In this document: in pieces, positions 48,818 to 58,640 of the stretch
How positions within the stretch are numbered: the first letter of the stretch is position 1
Layout: each line of letters begins with the position of its first letter
Assembly (NCBI RefSeq): GCF_963676735.1
Contig: NZ_OY781464.1
Span: forward strand, 3,009,001-3,073,000
Direction of reading: 5' to 3'
From: an uncultured Draconibacterium sp.
GTDB lineage: Bacteria; Bacteroidota; Bacteroidia; Bacteroidales; Prolixibacteraceae
DNA length: 64,000 nt
Position numbers and translations under genes: made by a program
Notes under the pieces: model-generated
What the model saw: only the letters and a program-made list of their open reading frames with translations
Database searches by the model: none
Told to the model about the DNA's origin: nothing

Positions 48818-50890
48818 ATGTTAACTTTTTTAATGGTTGTGGTAAGCCTAAACGTTTGGAGCCAGGTAAATGTTGAGCAACAAATTGACTCGCTAAGAAT
48901 AGCCATTGCCAACACAAATGACAAAAGCAACTTAACCGAGAAATACAATGAGCTGGCAGTTCTTTATGGAGAAAGCGCCATTGACAGTACGGTAAAATAT
49001 GCACATCGTGCTCTTATAAATGCCGAAAAATACAAACAGAAATTAGCTGTTGCAGAGGCACATTTAACGATTGGCAGGGCATTTATCGAAAAGTCGAGAA
49101 TTACAGAAGCAATAGAACATTACCAGGAAGCCATTTTATACTTTGAACAGATAAAAGATGAAAAAAAGCTGCTGTCAGCATACCGCGCTATAAGCTACGC
49201 TTATTCATATAGCCCCAGCCAGTTAACTTCCTTAACGTATTACATGAAAGCTATTGACATAGCCGAAGAGCTGAATGATACGGTAAGTATTTCGGTGGTG
49301 TACAACAACCTGGCTGCTACCTATAAGCGCATGGGCGATATTAATAACTCGTTGTTCTATTTTGAAAAGGCCCTGGAATTGGATAAACTGTTAGCCGACA
49401 CCCTGAATATGGCAATTAGCTATTCCAATCTTGCAGTGGTTAAGTCGGATAATAATTTATTTACCGAAGCCAAGGCTGATATTGATTCGCTGCATTTTCT
49501 GCTTCCTTCAATCAGCAATAATTATTTAAGAACCTATTTTAATTTAGCCTTTGTTGGCTATTACGCCGGTATCGCACAATTTGATTCGGCAAAACTTTTT
49601 ATTGATACGGCCAGCGCCTTGTGCGAAAAATACGGATACGAGCATATAAAAACACGTTTGTACCGAAAACAGGGCGAATATTATTTTGCCCGGGGAAATT
49701 ATAACGAAAGTATTAGCTACCTTAATAAATGTGTGGAGCTTTCGGAACAATTGGAGATTGCTGAAGACTTTACACGACTGTACAATTTTATGGCCCGTGC
49801 CTACGAAAAACTAGGCAATTACCAGGAAGCCTACCGGGCCAAACAAATGGAAAGCGATTACATCGGCTTCAGTAAGAATAAAGACATTGCGGCATCGTTG
49901 GCCCGTTTTGAGAACGAGCGGAGGCTGAAACAAGAATTGGAAAACCAACGTTTAGAGCAGGAACTGTTAACACAAAAGGCCGAAAACCGCTCTTTGCTCA
50001 TGGCCTCCAGGTTTCGGCTAACGCTAATTTCCAGCATTCTGTTGCTAATTATAGGTATCGTTTTTGTTTATTATACTTTTAACATGCGCCATAAAAACAA
50101 GGCGTTAAAAGAACAACATGCTATTATTAACAAACAAAACAAACAGCTCGAACAAAATTTAGAGGAAATTTCAATAAGTGAGTTAAAATTGCAGAAATCG
50201 GATGCTGCCAAAAACAAGCTGTTTTCAATAATTGCCCACGACTTGCGCAGCCCTTTTAATGGCATACTCGGATTTAGCAACGAACTGTCGAGCAATTACG
50301 ATAATTACTCCGATGCTGAGCGAAAATCAATGGCGGATATGATTTCAAGCAGCTCTAAGTCTACTTTTTCATTATTAAACAACCTGTTAAATTGGGCAAG
50401 AACCCAATCAGACTCGATTAAATTAAGTAAAGAAACAATAGCGGCACACGAGCTAATTGAGGAAAGCATAAACGCCATCAAGGGAAATGCCATGTTAAAA
50501 TCGGTAACCATTGAAAATGATATAAATACGGCATTACAAATATATGGCGACAGCGAAACCTTAAAAGTTATAGTTTCAAATCTGGTAAATAATGCGATTA
50601 AATTTAGTCATGAGAACGGAAAAATCAATATTAAAAGCAAACAGGCAAATGGCTTTGCCGAAATTTTGGTACAAGACTTTGGCATTGGCATAAAACCTGA
50701 GCTGCTAAAACAACTTTTTACGCTTAACAATAACACGCAGCGCCCAGGAACAGCACAGGAAAAAGGTACCGGTTTAGGGCTTATTGTTTGTAAAGAATTT
50801 GCCGAACTTAACGGAGGAATGATGCAGGTAAGCAGTACTGAAAATGAAGGCTCAGTTTTTAGCTTTACTGTTCCGTTGGCTAAGGGTTAA
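48818..50890 (+). CDS. TPR-domain sensor histidine kinase
   Basis: 690 residues from the ATG at 48818 (MLTFLMVVVSLNVWSQ, a signal peptide). The extracytoplasmic part (about 20-385) is a run of TPR repeats (for example AVAEAHLTIGRAFIEKSRIT, SVVYNNLAATYKRMGDINNS), then a coiled coil and one membrane helix (LTLISSILLLIIGIVFVYY, about 405-425). HisKA follows with FSIIAHDLRSPFNGILGF and an HATPase with GIGIKPEL and GTGLGLIVCKEF. No receiver or regulator gene lies beside it. Confidence 0.88.
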   Translation: MLTFLMVVVSLNVWSQVNVEQQIDSLRIAIANTNDKSNLTEKYNELAVLYGESAIDSTVKYAHRALINAEKYKQKLAVAEAHLTIGRAFIEKSRITEAIEHYQEAILYFEQIKDEKKLLSAYRAISYAYSYSPSQLTSLTYYMKAIDIAEELNDTVSISVVYNNLAATYKRMGDINNSLFYFEKALELDKLLADTLNMAISYSNLAVVKSDNNLFTEAKADIDSLHFLLPSISNNYLRTYFNLAFVGYYAGIAQFDSAKLFIDTASALCEKYGYEHIKTRLYRKQGEYYFARGNYNESISYLNKCVELSEQLEIAEDFTRLYNFMARAYEKLGNYQEAYRAKQMESDYIGFSKNKDIAASLARFENERRLKQELENQRLEQELLTQKAENRSLLMASRFRLTLISSILLLIIGIVFVYYTFNMRHKNKALKEQHAIINKQNKQLEQNLEEISISELKLQKSDAAKNKLFSIIAHDLRSPFNGILGFSNELSSNYDNYSDAERKSMADMISSSSKSTFSLLNNLLNWARTQSDSIKLSKETIAAHELIEESINAIKGNAMLKSVTIENDINTALQIYGDSETLKVIVSNLVNNAIKFSHENGKINIKSKQANGFAEILVQDFGIGIKPELLKQLFTLNNNTQRPGTAQEKGTGLGLIVCKEFAELNGGMMQVSSTENEGSVFSFTVPLAKG

Positions 50891-51252
50891 TACACCTCTT
50901 TGGTTAGTCGCTCTGTTACTGTCATATAATACCTTGCAAAGTTCTCATCTTCCATAAACTTTTCAAGCTGAGGACGCCAAATTTCTGCTTGCTCGCTCAA
51001 TTCCATAATTTTTGCTTTGGCAATCAAGTCTTCGTTGTTGGCACGCTGTCTTTGCACTGCCGGAATAAAAGCATCCATCCACAACTCATACTGATCCATT
51101 AAACGTTGTTGTTCTGTTGTTAATGGAAACTCCTGCCTGCTATTTAATAAAGTAGCTGAAATTTTCTCGGAGCCTACTGCAACAGCACCTATGCTTAGTC
51201 CGAGTTTTGTAAGAAATTTTCGTCTTGTTTCTTCGTAGTTGGTATTGTCCAT
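50887..51252 (-). CDS. Small Tat-signal protein of unknown function
   Basis: 121 residues from the ATG at 51252 (an upstream TTG is rejected). A twin-arginine motif TRRKFLTKLGLSIGAVAVG lies at residues 9-27; the mature part is helical with QYELWMDAFIPAVQRQRAN and no cysteine or metal site. It is convergent with the TPR kinase and overlaps its stop by four bases. Small Tat proteins are often paired with a redox enzyme, but none is nearby. Confidence 0.7.
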   Translation of the reverse strand: MDNTNYEETRRKFLTKLGLSIGAVAVGSEKISATLLNSRQEFPLTTEQQRLMDQYELWMDAFIPAVQRQRANNEDLIAKAKIMELSEQAEIWRPQLEKFMEDENFARYYMTVTERLTKEVY

Positions 51253-51329
51253 CGTACATCTATTTTTTGTTTGAAACAAGATTTACTGCATTTTGTTTGT
51301 AATGCATGCTTATTTAGACTAGTTGCAAA

Positions 51330-51358
51330 AAAAGCCCCTCCAAAAAGGAGAGGCTTTT
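51330..51358. terminator. Terminator hairpin
   Basis: AAAAGCCCCTCC (51330-51341) pairs with GGAGAGGCTTTT (51347-51358) apart from one C-A mismatch; five-A loop, A/T runs on both sides. No gene on the plus strand ends directly before it. Confidence 0.6.
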
Positions 51359-51637
51359 AATATATCTTGTTTTAAACTTCCGACCTCCGTCTTCCGTCTT
51401 CAAACTTATTTTTATTTTACTTCTTCAAAAATAACTATATCTGATTATCTGCGTTTTAAAAGCTCATGGTACAAATATGACACAAATTAATCATCTATTT
51501 TTCTATGCCACATCGGTATCATTTCCGTTCTCAATAATACAAAAATACTTAAGAAAACCAGAATGCCTTATTATAGTTTTAAACGCTTCACATAACTAGC
51601 ATTTCATGACTCAAACACCAATTATAATTTTTTCAGT

Positions 51638-51805
51638 CTAGCCAACTTTAGGCATCATTCCAGTTGCAACCATCTCCCGGCCCCCAGCCGGCACCTCATC
51701 CTCATGAATGATTATATACATAATTATTAAGCCGTGCTTCTTAGATATTGATTCAATTTCGGCCTGGAAAACTTTTAATAGATTCGTACGGCCATTAAAA
51801 ATCAT
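51638..51805 (-). CDS. Candidate small protein of 55 residues
   Basis: An open frame from the ATG at 51805 to a TAG, giving MIFNGRTNLLKVFQAEIESI at the start, a hydrophobic middle (GLIIMYIIIH) and an end with EVPAGGREMVATGMMPKVG. The last part uses codons richer in G and C than the flanking sequence. It lies alone, 94 bases after the HTCS stop, without a clear ribosome site. It may be a real small gene or the remnant of a larger one. Confidence 0.3.
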   Translation of the reverse strand: MIFNGRTNLLKVFQAEIESISKKHGLIIMYIIIHEDEVPAGGREMVATGMMPKVG

Positions 51806-51899
51806 ATTTGACAGTGATTACTACTGCATGATTTAAATGTACAAAATCAGCATGATAATAACTATTTTTTAAACATATGACCACTACAATTCTAGTTTA

Positions 51900-54644
51900 C
51901 TATTTCCTCATTTCTTTCAAAAATTCAGAAGGACTTTTATGGTAATACTTTTTAAAACTTTTAGAAAAATATGATGGAGCTGAAAAACCAACCTGATATG
52001 CTATTTGTGCCAGATTAGAATCTGTCATTTTCATTAAATGAACAGCTTTCTTTAAGCGATATATTGTAATGAATTCAATAGGTGAATAGTTGGTTAACGC
52101 TTTAACTTTCCGGTATAACTGAATTCGAGAAATCCCCAATTCGTTACTTAAAAAATCAACACTAAGTTCTGTGTTTTCAATATTTTTTTCAATTTTATCT
52201 TCGAAATTCTCAATAAAATATTTTTCAATTTTATCTTCTGAAACTAATTTCTTAGTGTTGTTGGGAGTTTCACCATATGCAACTTTCAATCGCTTTCTAC
52301 CTTCAATTAAATTACGCAAGCGAACTTTTAATATGTCAACATTTACCGGTTTTGACAAATAGTCATCTGCACCACTTTCAAAACCCAAAATTCGTTTTTC
52401 ATCCTGCGCATTTGCTGTAAGTAAAATAATGGGGATATGACTGGTTGACAATTCTTTTTTTAGATGGCTACACATTTCAACACCATCAATTCCAGGCATC
52501 ATCACATCAGTGATAATCAGATCGGGAATATATTTCACTGCCTTTCTTATTCCTTCGATACCATCGCGGGCTTCAAGTACACAATAATTTTCTTTCAGGA
52601 GAGATTTCAGATAAGAACGTATTCCGGGATGATCATCAACCAGCAATACTGTTGTTTTCTCCTTGTCAAACTCATCATCAAAAACGTACAAATCTTCACG
52701 CCCGATTACGTTAGTAATAACATCTTGAATATCCTTCCTGTCGACTACTTTTTCATCAGACTGTTCTACTTCAATTTTTATGTTCTTATCTTCCTGTTTT
52801 ACAGGAATCGAAAAAGTAAAGCAAACAAAACCGTTACGGTTAGTAACCTCAATCTTCCCTCCATGTATATCAATGTAACCTTTCACAAGTGCCAGGCCGA
52901 GGCCAGATCCACCGGTTTTTGAGCCAGCTTGATAAAAACGGTCGAATATCTCTTTTATCTTATTTTCAGGAATCGATTTCCCGGAATTCATTACCTGCAC
53001 CTCTACAGAGTTTTTCCCTTCAATAAGTTTCCTACCCATAAAAATTTGAATAATGCCCTTTTCCGGCGCAAATTTGAATGCATTGGATAATAAGTTGGTA
53101 TAAATCCGTTCCATTTTTTCCACATCAAAATCAATAACGAAGTCGTCTCCCGACGTAGCTTGCATCCTGAATTCAATTTGCTTATGATTTGCAACTTCGG
53201 CAAATAGTCCGTTCCAATCTTCAAAGTGTTTTTTCAAATCAGCTGAAACGGGTGAAAAATCATGTTTACCCAATTCATATTTTCTAAAATCTATGATTTG
53301 TTCGATAAGTTTTAATAGAATGGCTACGTTTTTTTGAGCAATTTGAAGTAATTCCATTTGCTCTCCGGTCAAGTTTGTACTCTTTGATAAATTGTCAATT
53401 GGACCTGAAATCAAAGTTAAGGGGGTCCTAAACTCATGCGAGATATTGGTGTAAAATCTTAACCGCTCTTGTGTGACTTTTTCCAGCTGATCTGATAACC
53501 GTTTTAATTCAATGTTTTGGTTTGAGATGGCTTCTTTTTGTTCTTCGAGATTTCGGCTCGAAATTTTAAGACGTTTGAACGACCACAAATACATAGCTAA
53601 GAAAATTCCTACAAGAGTCAACAACACTAAACTAACGAACAATAAAATCTGCTGTTCCTGATACCTCACATTAAGTATCTCCAGCATATTTCTCGATTTT
53701 GTTATGTCCTCCTGTAAAGTATTGATCTTCTGAAATTGCATCTTAGTTATGTCCACATTTGATTGGTCAATAAGAGTAGTTGGTAACAAATTATTTTTCT
53801 GAAAGGATTGATCATGCAGTATGCTTGCCGCAATCCTAATAGCCTCCTTTCCGCCGGTAGGATAAATTAATGTTGCAGAAATAACACCTTTCTCAACCAG
53901 GTCAATTCCTCCTCCTGCAGTGGGCAGCCCGTCAACACCAACAATCAGAACATCTCGTTTTGGAAATTGCTCTCTGATTACATTTGATGCCGCCTCTGCC
54001 ATAAAATCAGTGTGCGCGAAAATTGCTTTTACCGAAGGGAACTTTTTCAAAATAATACTCAGGCTATCATGAACCAATTCATTGTTCCACTTAGCATGTA
54101 TTTTATAGACATTTTCAATATTGGGGTATATACTGAGAGCACTACTAAAACCATTCATTCGCTCTAAAGCTGGAGAAGTACTGAGCATTCCTAATAATTC
54201 CACAACTTGCCCTTGTTTCTTCAATTTATCTGCAAGATAGACACCAGCAATATTCCCGATTCCAAAATTATTACCCCCAATATAAGCAGTATATTTCTGT
54301 GAATTTATTTTTCTATCAATAAGAATAACAGGAATGCCCGAATCATAAATCTTCTCGATAACAGGTTGAAGTGCCTCAATTTCATTGGGTGCAATTATCA
54401 TCAAATCAACATCCTTCTTTAATAACTCTTCAATTTGTTGAACCTGTAAAAGTGTGCTGTCTTCTGCCTGTCGTTTGATAAGTTCAATATCATCATGAAA
54501 CATGAGCTCCCTATCCATTTCCGCTTCCATATTTAATCGCCAATCTCCAGCCGAACATTGCGAAAAACCTACAATGAATTTCTCTTTTGCCTGCAAACAG
54601 AGACAAAAAAATACAAATGATATCACTAAGATGAAACGACACAT
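51900..54644 (-). CDS. HTCS regulator with a periplasmic sugar-binding sensor
   Basis: 914 residues from the ATG at 54644 (MCRFILVISFVFFCLCLQA, signal peptide). Domains: type I periplasmic binding fold (about 22-310: FIVGFSQCSAGDWRLNMEAE, VILIDRKINSQ, VDGLPTAGGG), membrane helix (about 335-355), HisKA with SHEFRTPLTLISGP, HATPase (GSGLGLALVKGYI), receiver (VLLVDDHPG, Asp in DVMMPGIDG) and an AraC-type HTH (SRIQLYRKVKAL, SYFSKSFKKYYHKSPSEF). This is the architecture of the fructose sensor BT1754 of Bacteroides thetaiotaomicron. Fructose as ligand is inferred from that and from the GH32 genes beside it. Confidence 0.9.
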   Translation of the reverse strand: MCRFILVISFVFFCLCLQAKEKFIVGFSQCSAGDWRLNMEAEMDRELMFHDDIELIKRQAEDSTLLQVQQIEELLKKDVDLMIIAPNEIEALQPVIEKIYDSGIPVILIDRKINSQKYTAYIGGNNFGIGNIAGVYLADKLKKQGQVVELLGMLSTSPALERMNGFSSALSIYPNIENVYKIHAKWNNELVHDSLSIILKKFPSVKAIFAHTDFMAEAASNVIREQFPKRDVLIVGVDGLPTAGGGIDLVEKGVISATLIYPTGGKEAIRIAASILHDQSFQKNNLLPTTLIDQSNVDITKMQFQKINTLQEDITKSRNMLEILNVRYQEQQILLFVSLVLLTLVGIFLAMYLWSFKRLKISSRNLEEQKEAISNQNIELKRLSDQLEKVTQERLRFYTNISHEFRTPLTLISGPIDNLSKSTNLTGEQMELLQIAQKNVAILLKLIEQIIDFRKYELGKHDFSPVSADLKKHFEDWNGLFAEVANHKQIEFRMQATSGDDFVIDFDVEKMERIYTNLLSNAFKFAPEKGIIQIFMGRKLIEGKNSVEVQVMNSGKSIPENKIKEIFDRFYQAGSKTGGSGLGLALVKGYIDIHGGKIEVTNRNGFVCFTFSIPVKQEDKNIKIEVEQSDEKVVDRKDIQDVITNVIGREDLYVFDDEFDKEKTTVLLVDDHPGIRSYLKSLLKENYCVLEARDGIEGIRKAVKYIPDLIITDVMMPGIDGVEMCSHLKKELSTSHIPIILLTANAQDEKRILGFESGADDYLSKPVNVDILKVRLRNLIEGRKRLKVAYGETPNNTKKLVSEDKIEKYFIENFEDKIEKNIENTELSVDFLSNELGISRIQLYRKVKALTNYSPIEFITIYRLKKAVHLMKMTDSNLAQIAYQVGFSAPSYFSKSFKKYYHKSPSEFLKEMRK

Positions 54645-54700
54645 AATTTTCAAGCTAATTACATTTAAAATTAACAAAATTAAACCAAGAAAAAATAGAC

Positions 54701-54734
54701 AAAAAGCCCGATGGGAACCATCAGGCTTTTTTTT
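54701..54734 (-). terminator. Terminator at the end of the fructan operon
   Basis: AAAAAGCCCGATGG (54701-54714) pairs with CCATCAGGCTTTTT (54718-54731) with one mismatch and a GAA loop. On the minus strand it follows the GH32 stop (54779) by about 45 bases and ends in a T run. Confidence 0.8.
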
Positions 54735-54778
54735 GATATTAATTAAACTAAACTATGTAAATCGGATTCTCATCCATT

Positions 54779-56335
54779 TTACCATATTTCTGATAAAGTA
54801 CTAATTTCACCGTCGAGTAATTCTACCTCTCCGTTTTCCGAAAACAGGCTTACAGATGTAAATTCTTCGGTAGAAAAAAATTGTTCGGTCATAACCACCA
54901 AGCCGTCAAATGCAAACAATTCAACCGACGATTTATCTATGATAAGTTTGAAACTAAGAGAAGGGGCATTTACTATATACGGTGCGAAATGAGTGCCGGC
55001 AAATTCCTTGTTCGGACTGTCCCATCCACTATTACTCCGGTCAATAAAAAAAAGTTTATTCAAATTGTCATAACCGATTTTTAGCGATTCATTTTTTTCA
55101 TTGGATAAAATAATTCCAAATCGCTCGCTAAAGTTCATCGATGTATTGTTTTCGGTTTTAAAGTTCAGGTTTATTTCCATTGGAAACTGTGGTTTCATAT
55201 TAATTTTCTGCATTCCTGAAATTGTAGAACCTGAGATGTTTTTTGATCCTGATCTTAGCATCTCCAATTCTTTTACCGGCGCCGAAACCAGTAGATAGTC
55301 GTTATATATTTCGGTCAATTTCAGAGTTCTTGGCAGGGTAAAAGAACCTCTCCAGATCGATGTCGGAACCTCATTGGCATATTGCCAGTTATTCATCCAG
55401 CCAAGCAAAATTCTTCTTCCGTCTTCATCCGGAATATCCGACCAGGTTACCCCTGCGTAATTATCTTTTCCATAATCCATCCATTTGGTTTTTTCTCCGT
55501 ATCGCTCAAAATTATGTCCGTCAAAGTCGCCCACAAAATATTGGGTCGCCGAACCTCCGTTTGGTCCTCCAGGGTTGATACTTACCAGCAATACCCATTT
55601 TGTTTCGTCTGTTCCTTCCACTTGCAAAGGAAACAAATCAGGGCATTCCCAAATGCCGCCATGTGCTCCAATTCCTTCTCCGAATTCGCTTTCCAGGGTC
55701 CAGTCGATTAAATTGGGCGAAGAATAGAAATTAATGTGGTCGAGCACGGCAAGGGTCATTATCCATTTCTCACTTTCGGGGTGCCACATTACTTTTGGGT
55801 CACGAAAATCACGAATTCCGGGATTAGGTAAAACCGGGTTATTTTCATATTTCGTCCAGCTACGCCCTTTATCAAGGCTATATGCAATTCCCTGACACTG
55901 AAACTTATCCGTTCCGGTGTTTTCCAATTCCCGGTTATGATAGGTAAAAATAGCCACCATGGGCGGAACGCCGTTTTCTCCCAAACCAGATGTATTTTCC
56001 CAGTCAATTACAGCACTTCCCGAGAATATCCAGCCTAAACTGTCGGGGTACAATGCTATTGGAAGCTGTTCCCAGTGAATGAGGTCCTTGCTTACCGCAT
56101 GCCCCCAGTGCATTGGCCCCCAGATTGTAGTATCGGGGTTATGCTGAAAAAACAGGTGGTATTCACCATCGTAATACACCATTCCGTTCGGGTCATTAGC
56201 CCACCCTGTTTCAGGCGAGAAATGAATCTTGGAACGGTATTGTTCATTGTATTTTTCTTGTTGGTTGTTTGCCGACGGCTTGCAGGCACTAAAGATAAAA
56301 ACTACCACCAGAAGCTTATAAAATGTCTTCATCAT
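54779..56335 (-). CDS. GH32 fructanase (exo-type), lipoprotein
   Basis: 518 residues. Lipoprotein signal with FSAC (Cys18), so membrane-anchored. Five-bladed propeller of GH32 with all three acids: nucleophile Asp48 in WANDPNG, stabiliser Asp179 in FRDPKVMWH and acid/base Glu230 in WECPDLF. FFQHNP and GPMHWGHAVS are in their usual positions. A C-terminal beta-sandwich (about 365-515) ends the chain. It should release fructose from levan, inulin or sucrose-like oligosaccharides, as in the Bacteroides fructan locus. The first two codons are both ATG. Adjacent to the second GH32 gene with a two-base gap. Confidence 0.92.
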   Translation of the reverse strand: MMKTFYKLLVVVFIFSACKPSANNQQEKYNEQYRSKIHFSPETGWANDPNGMVYYDGEYHLFFQHNPDTTIWGPMHWGHAVSKDLIHWEQLPIALYPDSLGWIFSGSAVIDWENTSGLGENGVPPMVAIFTYHNRELENTGTDKFQCQGIAYSLDKGRSWTKYENNPVLPNPGIRDFRDPKVMWHPESEKWIMTLAVLDHINFYSSPNLIDWTLESEFGEGIGAHGGIWECPDLFPLQVEGTDETKWVLLVSINPGGPNGGSATQYFVGDFDGHNFERYGEKTKWMDYGKDNYAGVTWSDIPDEDGRRILLGWMNNWQYANEVPTSIWRGSFTLPRTLKLTEIYNDYLLVSAPVKELEMLRSGSKNISGSTISGMQKINMKPQFPMEINLNFKTENNTSMNFSERFGIILSNEKNESLKIGYDNLNKLFFIDRSNSGWDSPNKEFAGTHFAPYIVNAPSLSFKLIIDKSSVELFAFDGLVVMTEQFFSTEEFTSVSLFSENGEVELLDGEISTLSEIW

Positions 56336-56337
56336 TA

Positions 56338-58599
56338 TTAATTTACTTTTAAAAATTGTTGAGTTGATATTTGGTTATCATTCAAAACATAAAGAATGTA
56401 GTGTCCTGTTTTTAAATCGCTTATATCGATTTCGGACGAGGAAATACCGGGAAATATTGTTTTTTCTTTCAGGATTTGCCCCTGCAGGTTTATAACTTTT
56501 GCAGTGGCGGCTCTACTGGTTCCAGCATTCAGCGTAAAGTGTATTTTGTCGTTGGCCGGGTTAGGATATACATTAATCGATCCCCGCTTATTTTTTCGGT
56601 CCAGTATTCCAGTGCCAAGGTCTTCTTCCCAAATTGATTTGAGCTCCCAGGCGTTAAATAATTGCAGTACAGAAGATGCATTTACAGAGAATAATTCGAT
56701 GCCTTTTTGAAAATACGGATTGGGAAACATCAATGAGGTTAATACCACATCGCCTTCATTCACAAATACTTCGAGCGATAGCTGGTCAACAAAAACATGA
56801 AAGCTTATTTTGCTTTCTTTTAGCTGAACGGGAGCAGTTACAATCCGGGGAAATTTGCTGTTAAAGTTCACATATCCGCTCTGTGTGCGATCGAGAAATA
56901 CATTTGACGTTTTAGCATCGTAACCCAATACTATTTTATTTGCGTCGGATACACAAAGATTAAAACCGACTTTTTGATTGCTTCCCGGCGTAACTTCATA
57001 AACCGCTTCAAACTCATACGTATTTTTCTGCGGTTTAAACTCCGTTAACTCAATTGTCCCATCTACTGGTTTGTTCGTAATAACTACTTCTTCCTTTCGT
57101 AACTTTTGCAGCTCCTCAATTGGCTTTTGAATGATTTTATACCCCTGATCACTACTCACCAGTTCTATTTCGCGGGGAAGCGATTCAGCAGTACTTCCAC
57201 CCCAGGAGGTTGGGATGCTGTTGGCGTAATCCCAGTTATTCATCCAGCCTAACCAAACGGTACGGTCATCATCTGCATCGTAATTCCGGTAAGTTCTGAC
57301 GGCATAAAAATCGGGGCCGTAGTCAATCCAGTACGCATGTTCGTAACGCTGGTCGGTAAGAATATCCGAAAACATTATATGGTCGATATTGATGTGCCCC
57401 CAACTGCCTGAGAAGTTGTCGGTAATTTCCAAAACCGCAGTTTGCCCAATGTATTCGCTTACATCCCAGCCAAACCATTTTAGCTGTTCCGAATTGTCGC
57501 CGGTGGCCGTTCTTACAACTTCTCCGTTAACAAGAAGATTAATACAGGTTAAGTTATTGTGGTTTCCGCCGGCTATTAAAAAGTTGATAAAATTTTTGGA
57601 AACCGTAAATTCAGGAGATGTCAGTTTCCCGGTTGCGGCATCGCCACCATTAAAAGAATTCACCAGGTAGTCGCCCAAATAACCCGAAACATCCATTTGC
57701 CCCGCCAGGGTACCGTTTGCCGGGCCCGTCCCAAAAGCAGTTCCTTCTGTAGTCCAGGTTCCGTAATCAGAAGCTTCAAAATCAGCAAATACTTCACCAT
57801 CGATACCAGCGCCATTTTTCAAATATGCCAGCGTTGTAGCGTCAGGTGTAAAAGTGTTTCCATCAAAATCACCTATCCAATATTGTCCTCGGTTAGGGCC
57901 CATTCCGCAAATCATAACCCACTTCTTGTTTTCAGGATTTCCATCTAATGGAAGTTGAAAAAGGTCGGGGACTTCCCAGGCGCCAGTTCGTGCTCCAAGT
58001 GGGCCGAAAGACGACTGTTTTGTCCAGTTTTTCAAGTCGGGAGAGCTATAGATTTCAATACGATGTTCGCCCGGACGAGTAATAGCCATGGCCCAACGGT
58101 TGAGTTGGGAATCCCAAAATACTGAAGGATCCCTGAAGTCGGTCGAAGTGGAAGGAATTACCGGATTATCGTTGTAATAATTGAAGTACTTAAAATCAGG
58201 CGAAGTGCTCGACGAGATTCCCTGCGTTTCAATATTTGTTGTTTTGTTGTGCATGGTATAAATGGCCACTGCAACCGTGTCATCTCCGGTTCCAAATCCG
58301 GCAGTGTTTGCCGTATCCACAACTACCGAGCCCGTGTAGTAATCGAAAGATGAACTCCCTCCCTGCATAGGCCAGGGGTATTCTGTCCAGTACACCAAAT
58401 CTTCAGAAACGGCGTGCCCCCACCAAAAAAGGTGGTACAAACTGTCGAATTTAATGGTTCCGTCCGGGTCGCCAATCCAGCCACTTTTGGGAGAAAAATG
58501 GAATTGTGGCCGGTATTGCTCACTATAATCCTGAGCTTTAACAATAAGCGAAAAGCTGAGCAAGACACCAATTAACAGGGTCACAAATATATTCTTCAT
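56338..58599 (-). CDS. GH32 enzyme with inserted beta-sandwich and T9SS tail
   Basis: 753 residues. Signal peptide 1-22. The GH32 motifs are varied: WIGDPDG (Asp44) instead of WMNDPNG, a shortened HLFWWGHAVS in place of the FxQxNP-containing loop, FRDPSVFWD (Asp157) and WEVPDLF (Glu209). The three acids remain. Between about 268 and 412 lies an inserted beta-rich domain with GYLGDYLVNSFNGGDAATG and NHNNLTCINLLVNGEVV, like a carbohydrate-binding or levanase-type insert. The C-terminal 75 residues are a T9SS sorting domain (INVYPNPANDKIHFTLN). It is therefore probably a surface endo-type enzyme; activity unproved. Confidence 0.85.
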   Translation of the reverse strand: MKNIFVTLLIGVLLSFSLIVKAQDYSEQYRPQFHFSPKSGWIGDPDGTIKFDSLYHLFWWGHAVSEDLVYWTEYPWPMQGGSSSFDYYTGSVVVDTANTAGFGTGDDTVAVAIYTMHNKTTNIETQGISSSTSPDFKYFNYYNDNPVIPSTSTDFRDPSVFWDSQLNRWAMAITRPGEHRIEIYSSPDLKNWTKQSSFGPLGARTGAWEVPDLFQLPLDGNPENKKWVMICGMGPNRGQYWIGDFDGNTFTPDATTLAYLKNGAGIDGEVFADFEASDYGTWTTEGTAFGTGPANGTLAGQMDVSGYLGDYLVNSFNGGDAATGKLTSPEFTVSKNFINFLIAGGNHNNLTCINLLVNGEVVRTATGDNSEQLKWFGWDVSEYIGQTAVLEITDNFSGSWGHINIDHIMFSDILTDQRYEHAYWIDYGPDFYAVRTYRNYDADDDRTVWLGWMNNWDYANSIPTSWGGSTAESLPREIELVSSDQGYKIIQKPIEELQKLRKEEVVITNKPVDGTIELTEFKPQKNTYEFEAVYEVTPGSNQKVGFNLCVSDANKIVLGYDAKTSNVFLDRTQSGYVNFNSKFPRIVTAPVQLKESKISFHVFVDQLSLEVFVNEGDVVLTSLMFPNPYFQKGIELFSVNASSVLQLFNAWELKSIWEEDLGTGILDRKNKRGSINVYPNPANDKIHFTLNAGTSRAATAKVINLQGQILKEKTIFPGISSSEIDISDLKTGHYILYVLNDNQISTQQFLKVN

Positions 58600-58640
58600 A
58601 AAAATTTGTTTAATTATTTAATCTCCCAAAGCTGGTATAA

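Larger units (their letters stand above)
51253..51899. other. Long intergenic stretch before the fructan locus
   Basis: About 650 bases between the Tat-signal gene and the HTCS regulator. It holds a bidirectional-looking terminator (51330-51358), a C/T-rich stretch with imperfect direct repeats of CCGTCTTC (about 51380-51400) and one candidate small reading frame on the minus strand (51638-51805). Otherwise A/T-rich with no recognised gene or RNA family. Confidence 0.6.

Noticed and set aside
51375..51405. Short C/T-rich repeats, considered as a CRISPR or REP array
   Set aside because: Units are only 7-8 bases, adjacent and imperfect, with no spacers. Too little to call either.
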